From Deltaproteobacteria bacterium (lineage in GTDB: Bacteria; Desulfobacterota; DSM-4660; Desulfatiglandales; HGW-15), in assembly GCA_016926135.1 (NCBI GenBank), contig JAFGPH010000020.1, positions 1 to 12,407 of the forward strand: a DNA stretch of 12,407 nt, written 5' to 3'. Below the pieces are notes generated by a model, which saw nothing but the letters and a program-made list of their open reading frames with translations, ran no database searches and was not told the DNA's origin. This document shows, piece by piece, positions 7,278 through 12,407 of this stretch. The position numbers and the translations under genes are program-made. The number at the start of each line of letters is the position of its first letter. Position 1 is the stretch's first letter.

Positions 7278-7976
7278 ATGAAGCTGGCGAGATCTCTGTA
7301 CCTGGTGTTTGGCGTGGCGGTTTTGGCGGCGGCTGTTTTGCTGGGCATGGCGGTTGGAGCGGCTGAGGCTGCGGACAAGGAGGAAGCCCAGGGCATCGTG
7401 GACAAGGCGAAGGTCACTTTGGGAGGGTTCATGCGCGACAAGGATTACACGTGGCTCCACGATCATATCGGCAAGGCCAGGGCCGTGCTCATTTACCCCC
7501 AGGTGCTCAAGGCCGGGTTCATTATCGGCGGATCCGGCGGTACCGGGGTGCTTGTCGTGAAGGATGCCGCGAAAGGGGAGTGGAGCCAGCCTGCGTTCTA
7601 TACGGTCGGTTCCGCGACGTTCGGCCTTCAGATCGGGGGGGAGGCTGCGGAGATCATCGTGCTCTGCATGACCCGGAAGGCCGTGGATGCCCTCATGACC
7701 ACCAAGGTGAAGTTCGGCGGTGACACCTCCATTGCCCTGGGGCCTGTCGGTGCGGGGGCGAAGGCAAACGTGATGGCCGATTTCATCTCCTTTGCGAAGA
7801 GCAAAGGGCTCTATGCCGGCCTCAATCTGGAGGGTTCCGTGGTGGACGTGCGGGACAGCCTGAACCGTGCCTATTACGGCAAGGACGTATCCCCCATCCA
7901 GATTGTGGTGGAGAAGAAGGCCAGCAACCCGGGATCATCGGCACTCAGGGAGGCACTGAGGAAGGCGGCGAAGTAA
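7278..7976 (+). CDS. Secreted SYLF-domain (Ysc84/DUF500) lipid-binding-type protein
   Basis: A 232-residue protein. The start is the ATG at 7278, preceded by AAGGAG at 7264-7269; the longer open frame running back to 6849 crosses the promoter and has no coding look. Residues 1-31 are a typical Sec signal peptide (hydrophobic core VFGVAVLAAAVLLGMAV, likely cleavage after AEA at 29-31). The rest is the SYLF domain: KARAVLIYP (66-74), KAGFIIGGSGGTGVLVV (78-94), PAFYTVGSATFGLQIGGEAAEIIVLCM (105-131) and DTSIALGPVGAGAKA (149-163). In eukaryotes SYLF domains bind phosphoinositides and membranes; the role of the many exported bacterial versions is not known. No lipobox is evident, so a soluble periplasmic or membrane-associated protein is expected. 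It has its own promoter and does not share an obvious function with its neighbours. Confidence 0.87.
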   Translation: MKLARSLYLVFGVAVLAAAVLLGMAVGAAEAADKEEAQGIVDKAKVTLGGFMRDKDYTWLHDHIGKARAVLIYPQVLKAGFIIGGSGGTGVLVVKDAAKGEWSQPAFYTVGSATFGLQIGGEAAEIIVLCMTRKAVDALMTTKVKFGGDTSIALGPVGAGAKANVMADFISFAKSKGLYAGLNLEGSVVDVRDSLNRAYYGKDVSPIQIVVEKKASNPGSSALREALRKAAK

Positions 7977-7977
7977 A

Positions 7978-8015
7978 GCCGGTCTCCGCAATGCATGTTT
8001 GCGAACCGGCCGGTT
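7978..8015 (+). other. Stem-loop with overlapping perfect palindrome after the SYLF gene
   Basis: Two bases after the SYLF stop, GCCGGT (7978-7983) pairs with ACCGGC (8005-8010), and inside it CGCAA (7987-7991) pairs with TTGCG (7999-8003). The right arm overlaps the 12-base perfect palindrome AACCGGCCGGTT (8004-8015). There is no T-run, so this is not a standard intrinsic terminator. It may protect the 3' end, weaken read-through into moeA, or be a protein-binding site. Confidence 0.35.
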
Positions 8016-8067
8016 CCGTACATGTTCCCAACACCCCCCACGGTGAAATCGAGGATGAACCTCCACC

Positions 8068-9894
8068 ATGTCCTCAGAAGAAACTGTCCCATCCGTTGAG
8101 GCAGGTGCCGTCTTCGCAAAAAAAGACTCATCCATGATATCTTACGAACATGCCCTCCGCACCGTTCTGGAAGAGACCCGTTGCCTGGGGGCCGTCCACT
8201 GCCCGCTGGAAAGGAGTCTCGGCCGAATAGCAGCGGAAGATATTCGCGCGACAGTGCATCTGCCCGGGGTAGATCGTTCCGCGGTGGACGGCTACGCCCT
8301 GCGTAGCGTGGACACCCTGCGTGCCGCAACGGAGGGACCCGTTCGACTGAGGGTTGTGGGTGAGGTGTATTCCAGCACGGAAAGGCCGCCTGAGGTCAGA
8401 ACGGGAGAAACGATCGCTATCATGACAGGAGGGGCTGTGCCGCCGGGGGCGGACACGATCGTGAAACAGGAGGAAGTCGAATCCGACGGAGACACGATTA
8501 CACTCCGGGTCGCGATCCCTCCACGCCGGTCCATATCCGAAAAAGGAAAGGATATGGATAAAGGTGCCCTGATCGCGAAAAGGGGGACGGTCATCGGGCC
8601 CGTCGCTTACAGCATCCTGGCCAGCATACGGTTGCCGGTCGTCCCGGTCACGGAAAGGCCCGCGGTAAGCATTCTGGCCATTGGAAACGAATTGGTCGGT
8701 CTTTCAGACAAGGGCGACGGTCACAAGATTGTCGCAAGCAATCTTTTTATGTTGTCTGCGCTGATGAAGACCATGGGGGTTCCGGTCGCGCTGGCGCGCA
8801 TCACAAAAGACAACAGGGAGGCCATTCTGGCCGACCTGAAGGAAGGACTGGAAAACGATCTTCTCATTACGACCGGAGGAACCGGGTACGGTCGATCCGA
8901 TCTGACCCGTTCCGCGATGGAAGAATCAGGCATTCGTCTTCGCTTTTCCGGGATGTCCGTGGTGCCAGGCAAGGGGACCTCGTTCGGTCTCTTCAAGGGC
9001 AAACCAGTCTTCGCTTTGCCGGGCTCACCGTCCGCTGTTTTTACGGTATTCCACATGTTGATCCGCCCCTGCCTCAGAATGCTCATGGGGCAAGAACAGA
9101 ACGCTCCGACCACCACCACGGCCGTTCTGGAAGAGGACCTTCATAAACGTCCGGGGCTGGAGCACTTCGTCACCGGACAGGTATCGGTGAGGGAGGGCGG
9201 ATGCCGGGTGCGCCCTGTGGGGAGCCCAGACCACACCGTTTTTTCCGCCATGAGCATGGCCAATGGCTTCATCGCGGTGCCGCAGGATCAAGACCACCTG
9301 AAACGGGGATCGATCGTCTCGGTTCACCTCTTAGGGCCATCGCCTTCATCCACACCTCTCCCCGACACAATCCATCCGCGGAACAAAGGGGAATGGGCAT
9401 CCACGCCATGCGTATCCATTGTCGGGAAATCAGACGCCGGAAAAACAACGCTTTTGGAAAAACTCATCCCGGAGATGGTGCGAAGAGGATACAGGGTAGG
9501 TACCGTCAAACACGATGTACATGGGTTCGATATCGATCGCGAAGGCAAGGACAGCTGGAGGCACAAACAGGCTGGTGCAGCCACCGTGGTCCTGTCATCG
9601 CCCTCAAAGGTGGCCATGATCAGGGATGTTCCTGCTGAAGAACCGTTAGGACGCCTCGTAGAGAAATATTTCCTGGATAGGGATATCGTGCTGACCGAGG
9701 GTTTCAAAAGAGAAAGAATGCCCAAAGTCGAAATTTTCAGAAAAGGCGTTCATCAGGAGCCCCTCTGCAAGGATGACGAAGATCTTGCCGCCCTTGTGTC
9801 CGATACAACGACGGACCTGGGGGTGCCCTGTTTTGCGTTGGACGATATCAAGGGGCTGGCGGACTTCCTGGTGGAGACATTCCTTTCTCCATAG
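8068..9894 (+). CDS. Molybdopterin molybdenumtransferase MoeA fused to MobB
   Basis: A 608-residue fusion. Residues about 23-425 are MoeA, which inserts molybdenum into adenylated molybdopterin; 445-608 are MobB, a P-loop GTP-binding protein that aids guanine-dinucleotide attachment. MoeA landmarks are PGVDRSAVDGYA (66-77, D74), TGGAVPPGAD (120-129), the acidic D162 in EKGKDMDKG, GNEL (206-209, usually GDEL, so E208 is kept), GGTGYGRSD (270-278, where canonical proteins have GGVSVGDYD; the final Asp is kept) and PGSPSA (318-323, usually PGNPVS). MobB landmarks are Walker A GKSDAGKTT (453-461), VKHDVHGF (480-487) and LTEGFK (542-547). The key acidic residues are present, so activity is likely. 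The start at 8068 has only a weak GAGG 13 bases upstream. The first 22 residues do not look like MoeA, so the ATG at 8134 (MISYEHAL) is a real alternative. It could be transcribed from the SYLF promoter 91 bases upstream of its neighbour's stop-to-start gap; no promoter of its own was seen. Confidence 0.88.
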   Translation: MSSEETVPSVEAGAVFAKKDSSMISYEHALRTVLEETRCLGAVHCPLERSLGRIAAEDIRATVHLPGVDRSAVDGYALRSVDTLRAATEGPVRLRVVGEVYSSTERPPEVRTGETIAIMTGGAVPPGADTIVKQEEVESDGDTITLRVAIPPRRSISEKGKDMDKGALIAKRGTVIGPVAYSILASIRLPVVPVTERPAVSILAIGNELVGLSDKGDGHKIVASNLFMLSALMKTMGVPVALARITKDNREAILADLKEGLENDLLITTGGTGYGRSDLTRSAMEESGIRLRFSGMSVVPGKGTSFGLFKGKPVFALPGSPSAVFTVFHMLIRPCLRMLMGQEQNAPTTTTAVLEEDLHKRPGLEHFVTGQVSVREGGCRVRPVGSPDHTVFSAMSMANGFIAVPQDQDHLKRGSIVSVHLLGPSPSSTPLPDTIHPRNKGEWASTPCVSIVGKSDAGKTTLLEKLIPEMVRRGYRVGTVKHDVHGFDIDREGKDSWRHKQAGAATVVLSSPSKVAMIRDVPAEEPLGRLVEKYFLDRDIVLTEGFKRERMPKVEIFRKGVHQEPLCKDDEDLAALVSDTTTDLGVPCFALDDIKGLADFLVETFLSP

Positions 9895-9966
9895 GTTTTT
9901 GGAGTCATGTTCTCCAGCGGGCTCCAAGTCGTTTGGTGCGCGGATATTCGTCCTCAGAATACGCTC

Positions 9967-9994
9967 TTGACATTGCCGGAAGGATGAACATAAT
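9967..9994 (+). promoter_or_regulatory. Strong sigma70-like promoter in the noncoding region before the YchF-like gene
   Basis: Perfect TTGACA at 9967-9972, a 16-base spacer, and CATAAT at 9989-9994 (five of six consensus bases). Predicted start near 10001. Everything it transcribes up to 10182 is noncoding and highly structured, so it may serve a small RNA or a regulated leader for the gene at 10208. Confidence 0.6.
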
Positions 9995-10035
9995 TCAGGG
10001 AGTCAATAGATACCGATCCGCAATATGAGGCATAT

Positions 10036-10067
10036 AGGTCCGGCGTGAGCCGGGCCTTTCGTTTTCC
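10036..10067 (+). terminator. Intrinsic terminator-like hairpin downstream of moeA-mobB
   Basis: AGGTCCGGC (10036-10044) pairs with GCCGGGCCT (10049-10057) over nine base pairs (one G-U) across a GTGA tetraloop, then TTCGTTTT. The T-run is interrupted, so termination may be partial. It lies about 140 bases after the moeA-mobB stop but only about 35 bases after the predicted start of the 9967 promoter, so it may act on either transcript. Confidence 0.55.
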
Positions 10068-10140
10068 GGGTTCGGTCACCGGCTTTGTGAAAGGCACGGT
10101 GACCGCTGCTGCGGGGGCGGTTGCCCCAGGGAATAGCGGA

Positions 10141-10182
10141 CATAAGCCACCCCTGTCGTCGCAGGGTGGCTCATGTTTTTTT
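10141..10182 (+). terminator. Strong intrinsic terminator 25 bases before the YchF-like start codon
   Basis: AGCCACCCCTG (10145-10155) pairs with CAGGGTGGCT (10162-10171), with one bulged C; outer bases CAT/ATG (10141-10143 with 10173-10175) lengthen the stem past one mismatch. Seven Ts follow at 10176-10182. The next gene's Shine-Dalgarno begins only 12 bases further on, a spacing typical of transcription-attenuating leaders. It could equally be the 3' end of a free small RNA. Confidence 0.75.
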
Positions 10183-10207
10183 GGGTGTGCGTGAAGGAGA
10201 TGGAGAG

Positions 10208-11275
10208 ATGAAAATCGGACTACTTGGCCTGCCGCGATCGGGCAAAACAACTGTCTTCAAGGCATTGACGGGAATGGAGAGCCCTGTCTGGGGTTACGGG
10301 AACGGGAAGTCGGAGCCGAACGTGGCGGTGGTGAAGGTGCCGGACAAGCGGGTGGAGAGACTCTCAGAGCTCTACGTTCCCCGGAAGACGGTGTACGCCA
10401 ACGTGGAATTTGTTGATTTTGCCGGATTGAGCGGAGAACCTGCGAAAGAGGGGGCCTTTTCCACGACGGCCATGGGCATGGTAAAGACCATGGATGCCTT
10501 GACCCTGGTGGTACGGAATTTCGAGGACGATCTTTCCGATGCGCCGGACCCTGTCGGCGACCTGACCCGGGTCAGTGACGAGCTGATTCTGCTGGATCTC
10601 GTGGTTGCAGATGGCAGGCTGGAGCGCATACGCAACGGTTACAGGCGGGGCCAGAGGGCTGAAAATCTCGTCCGCGAGGAAAAATGCCTGGAAAGGATTG
10701 TGGAGCACCTGAACCGGTCCCGGCCTGTTCGCGATCTGGTCCTTTCCGGGGAGGAAGAAAAGATGATCCGCGGATTTCAGTTCCTCACCAAAAAGCCCGT
10801 CATGGTGGTGCTGAACTCGGACGAAGCCCGTTTCGGGAACCAGGGACCGTTGATGACCGAGATCGAAAAGGGCCTCAGGGTGGTTGAGTTCGCCGGCAAG
10901 TTCGAGATGGAACTGGGCCTGCTGGACGAGGAGGCGGCCGGTCTCTTCATGGACGACATGGGGATCACGGAATCGGCCTACCATCGGTTGACCAACCTGG
11001 CCTATGAAACGCTGGGCTACATCAGTTTCTTCACCGTGGGTGACGATGAGGTGCGGGCCTGGAATCTGCGAAGGGGGGAGACGGCGCTTGATGCGGCGGC
11101 GACCATCCATTCCGACCTTGCCCGGGGCTTCATAAGGGCCGAATGTTTCTCCTATGGCAGTTTTCTTGAGTGCGGATCAGAAAGAGGAGTCCGGGAAAAG
11201 GGTCTCTTCCGCCTGGAGGGAAGGGATTATGAGGTTCAGGATGGGGACATCCTGAGCATCCGCTTCAATGTCTGA
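10208..11275 (+). CDS. Divergent YchF/OLA1-family P-loop NTPase with TGS domain
   Basis: A 355-residue protein of the YchF subfamily of Obg-like NTPases (canonical YchF is about 363). The start at 10208 follows AAGGAG (10194-10199) with 8 bases of spacing; an in-frame extension back to 10121 would run through the terminator hairpin and is rejected. The P-loop is GLPRSGKTT (7-15), where canonical YchF has GLPNVGKST. The G3 region is VDFAGL (69-74), and the G4 region reads NSDE (203-206); this N-x-x-E form, instead of NKxD, is what makes YchF/OLA1 prefer ATP. A helical domain lies at about 105-195. The C-terminal DUF933/TGS domain (270-355) is well conserved: FFTVGDDEVRAWNLRRG, HSDLARGFIRAE and GRDYEVQDGDILSIRFNV. 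YchF binds ribosomes and is linked to stress responses. The altered P-loop and substitutions suggest a second, lineage-specific paralogue rather than the housekeeping copy, but no other copy is in view. Its expression may depend on the structured leader just upstream. Confidence 0.87.
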   Translation: MKIGLLGLPRSGKTTVFKALTGMESPVWGYGNGKSEPNVAVVKVPDKRVERLSELYVPRKTVYANVEFVDFAGLSGEPAKEGAFSTTAMGMVKTMDALTLVVRNFEDDLSDAPDPVGDLTRVSDELILLDLVVADGRLERIRNGYRRGQRAENLVREEKCLERIVEHLNRSRPVRDLVLSGEEEKMIRGFQFLTKKPVMVVLNSDEARFGNQGPLMTEIEKGLRVVEFAGKFEMELGLLDEEAAGLFMDDMGITESAYHRLTNLAYETLGYISFFTVGDDEVRAWNLRRGETALDAAATIHSDLARGFIRAECFSYGSFLECGSERGVREKGLFRLEGRDYEVQDGDILSIRFNV

Positions 11276-11644
11276 TAAAAGCCCGGCCCTGTGCCGGCGC
11301 ACGACGCAGGCTTCCTGGTGTCCTGAGTCACAAATACCAGGATGTACTCTGTAGCCGTGAATGAAACCGTCCGCTGTCAACGGGCCGTCAGGATGTGGTC
11401 GTTCAGGCCGCATCTATTTCTACGATGCGCATAAGACGAGACACCTTCCTTTCATCCCACACCTCAGGTTTACTTCGCTTCAATACTTCGTTTTGCAGGG
11501 GTCGGTGGTTTTCGACACCCCCCGGCGCCACTCAAGAGCAGATGGCAGGCTTCTTGCATTTTTAATCCATACCTGTATTTTGGACTTGCAGGTTGAATCT
11601 GACCGGGCTGCGTGATGGTTGGCCCGCAAAATCCGGAGTGAGGT
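11276..11644. other. Intergenic region without a recognisable gene
   Basis: 369 bases between the YchF-like stop and the membrane-sensor start. Two weak hairpins are present: CCGGC/GCCGG just after the stop near 11283-11297, and TCCTGGT (11313-11319) with ACCAGGA (11336-11342). Neither has a T-run. A poor promoter-like pair, TTGCAT (11554-11559) and TATTTT (11576-11581) with 16 bases between, could serve the downstream gene. The 84-codon frame at 11361-11615 has no Shine-Dalgarno or protein-like composition, so I do not call it. Confidence 0.5.
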
Positions 11645-12407
11645 ATGGGATTCCTGGAGAGCCATTTTGAACAGTCACAGTACCCGGACAGGGAGAGACA
11701 GGAGGTTGCGGAGGTTCGGCTGACCATATTGAACAGACTCATGCATATTTTCCTGTTCGCAGGGCTGCCGGCCATGCTCTTCGGAGTCATACGATCCTAT
11801 ACCCAGGGAAGATGGGGATCTTCGATCATTTACCTTTCCTTTTATCTCCTCTTCCTGGTCGCAACACTGGAATCCCGCAGGCTTGCCTTCAGGACAAGGG
11901 CGCTGATTCTCGTTTTTTCCCTGTTCCTGATGGGCCTGACATCCCTGGTCACGGTCGGTATGAGCGGCTCCGGGGTGCAAATGATGCTGGGGGTTTGTAT
12001 TCTGGTCGCCCTGCTCTTCGGATTCCGTGGAGGGATGCTGGCGATGATGCTGACCTTTGTATGCATAAGCGTCGTGGCCACCGCCATGACGACGGGTTTC
12101 ATCGACATCTCTCCGGCACGAATGATGACCTCCAGGTCGGCCGTGCCGTGGCTCACAGCGATTTGTATCTTCCTCATGATCGTGAGCGTCACGGTCATCG
12201 GTTTTCAGATGTTTAGCTCTAGAATTCAGGAATCGCTTGAAATGCTTGAAGAAAGCAAGAGGGAACTGGAGGCCAGGAACCGGGATCTCACCAGGGAGAT
12301 CCAGGAACGGGAACGTGCGCAGGAGATCCTCAAGGAAAGCGAGGAGAAGTTTCGCAGTCTGGTTGAAACGACGTCCGACTGGATCTGGGAGACAGGGGCT
12401 GACGGCA
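11645..12407 (+). CDS. Membrane-bound PAS-domain sensor protein (probable histidine kinase or diguanylate cyclase), 3' partial
   Basis: Starts at ATG 11645 after GGAG (11635-11638) and GAGG (11640-11643) and stays open to the right edge: 254 codons seen, with no stop. After a charged N-terminal stretch (1-28) come about six hydrophobic segments at roughly 32-50, 58-76, 86-106, 112-128, 130-150 and 167-189. A charged coiled-coil follows (194-235, with SLEMLEESKRELEARNRDL), and then the beginning of a PAS domain (FRSLVETTSDWIWETGADG, 236-254). The pattern of membrane domain, coiled coil and PAS is that of bacterial signal-transduction proteins; the output domain (kinase, GGDEF or other) lies beyond the window. 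The membrane part is similar in layout to unclassified 6TM input domains and I cannot name its ligand. Confidence 0.75.
   Translation, partial: MGFLESHFEQSQYPDRERQEVAEVRLTILNRLMHIFLFAGLPAMLFGVIRSYTQGRWGSSIIYLSFYLLFLVATLESRRLAFRTRALILVFSLFLMGLTSLVTVGMSGSGVQMMLGVCILVALLFGFRGGMLAMMLTFVCISVVATAMTTGFIDISPARMMTSRSAVPWLTAICIFLMIVSVTVIGFQMFSSRIQESLEMLEESKRELEARNRDLTREIQERERAQEILKESEEKFRSLVETTSDWIWETGADG

Larger units (their letters stand above)
10001..10182 (+). ncRNA. Candidate structured RNA: small RNA or attenuator-type leader of the YchF-like gene
   Basis: From the predicted start to the last T-run this stretch folds into successive hairpins. They are: 10036-10057 (9-base stem, GTGA loop); 10073-10105, where CGGTCACCG pairs perfectly with CGGTGACCG and GCTTT/AAAGGC extends the stem towards a GTG loop; 10114-10127 (GGGGC-GGTT-GCCCC), which can be enclosed by CCGCT (10103-10107) with AGCGG (10135-10139); and the terminator at 10141-10182. 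Bases 10103-10105 are shared by two alternative stems, and GCCGG at 10049-10053 can pair with CCGGC at 10079-10083 instead of its own hairpin, so the RNA could switch between folds. I compared it by eye with the signatures I remember for TPP, cobalamin, Moco, glycine, SAM, GEMM, ZTP, fluoride and guanidine riboswitches, and with 6S, SRP, tmRNA and RNase P RNA, and saw no match. Transcription itself is unproven. Confidence 0.45.

Noticed and set aside
9908..9988. 26-codon frame after moeA-mobB
   Set aside because: Poorly spaced Shine-Dalgarno, overlaps the promoter at 9967, and no similarity to known leader peptides.
10068..10086. GGTTCG stretch resembling a tRNA T-loop
   Set aside because: No acceptor, D or anticodon arms can be drawn around it; the bases belong to the CGGTCACCG hairpin.
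10121..10207. In-frame extension of the YchF-like protein
   Set aside because: It would code through the terminator hairpin and T-run, and the conserved family N-terminus MKIGLLGLP begins at 10208.
9954..10250. 98-codon open frame on the minus strand across the noncoding region
   Set aside because: It would cover the hairpins and run into the YchF gene; composition is not protein-like.
10364..11110. 248-codon open frame on the minus strand
   Set aside because: Antisense to the YchF-like gene; rich in His/Gln/Arg with no domain and no Shine-Dalgarno.
11279..11300. Possible terminator after the YchF-like gene
   Set aside because: The CCGGC/GCCGG stem has no T-run behind it.
11361..11615. 84-codon plus-strand frame in the gap before the sensor gene
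   Set aside because: No Shine-Dalgarno, no recognisable motif and unusual composition.
11812..12216. 134-codon plus-strand frame near the right edge
   Set aside because: Out of frame with the membrane sensor gene, whose hydrophobic segments and PAS start are clearly the real reading.

Overview
The window looks like about 12.4 kb of chromosome from an anaerobic bacterium, most likely a Desulfobacterota (former deltaproteobacterial) sulfate reducer or syntroph. This is inferred, not matched to a genome. The grounds are the high GC content, an ExeA/GspB pair, a corrinoid methyltransferase operon ending in a RACo-type reductive activator, a MoeA-MobB fusion and a YchF-like paralogue. No phage, insertion sequence, CRISPR array, rRNA or tRNA was seen.

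Layout. (1) 1-2074, plus strand: the 3' part of an ExeA/GspA-type ATPase with a periplasmic peptidoglycan-binding tail, overlapped by a GspB-like protein that starts on TTG. (2) 2075-2216: a gap between converging genes, holding a CTAAAGT-based inverted repeat. (3) 6928 down to 2217, minus strand: four genes read as one operon, namely a methyltetrahydrofolate-type methyltransferase, a corrinoid protein, a URO-D-family methyltransferase (ATGA overlap with the corrinoid gene) and a [2Fe-2S]/ASKHA corrinoid activator. (4) 6929-7277: a divergent control region with a good sigma70-type promoter facing each way. (5) 7278-9894, plus strand: a secreted SYLF-domain protein, then a MoeA-MobB fusion for molybdenum cofactor maturation. 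(6) 9895-10207: a noncoding stretch with a strong promoter and three or four stable hairpins, the last a textbook intrinsic terminator only 25 bases before the next start codon. It is either a small RNA gene or an attenuator/riboswitch-type leader. (7) 10208-11275: a divergent YchF-family P-loop NTPase. (8) 11276-11644: no gene. (9) 11645 to the right edge: the N-terminal part of a membrane sensor with about six membrane segments, a coiled coil and the start of a PAS domain.

How the genes fit together. The minus-strand operon is a complete corrinoid methyl-transfer module. The URO-D protein would move a methyl group from an unknown substrate to the corrinoid protein, the pterin-binding protein would pass it to tetrahydrofolate (or run in reverse), and the activator would rescue Co(II) corrinoid. 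In such an organism this would feed the Wood-Ljungdahl pathway. MoeA-MobB would support the molybdenum or tungsten enzymes (for example formate dehydrogenases) common in the same metabolism. The ExeA/GspB pair probably helps a type II-like secretin cross or assemble in the peptidoglycan.

The two least explained items are the structured noncoding region before the YchF-like gene and the unknown substrate of the methyltransferase operon.
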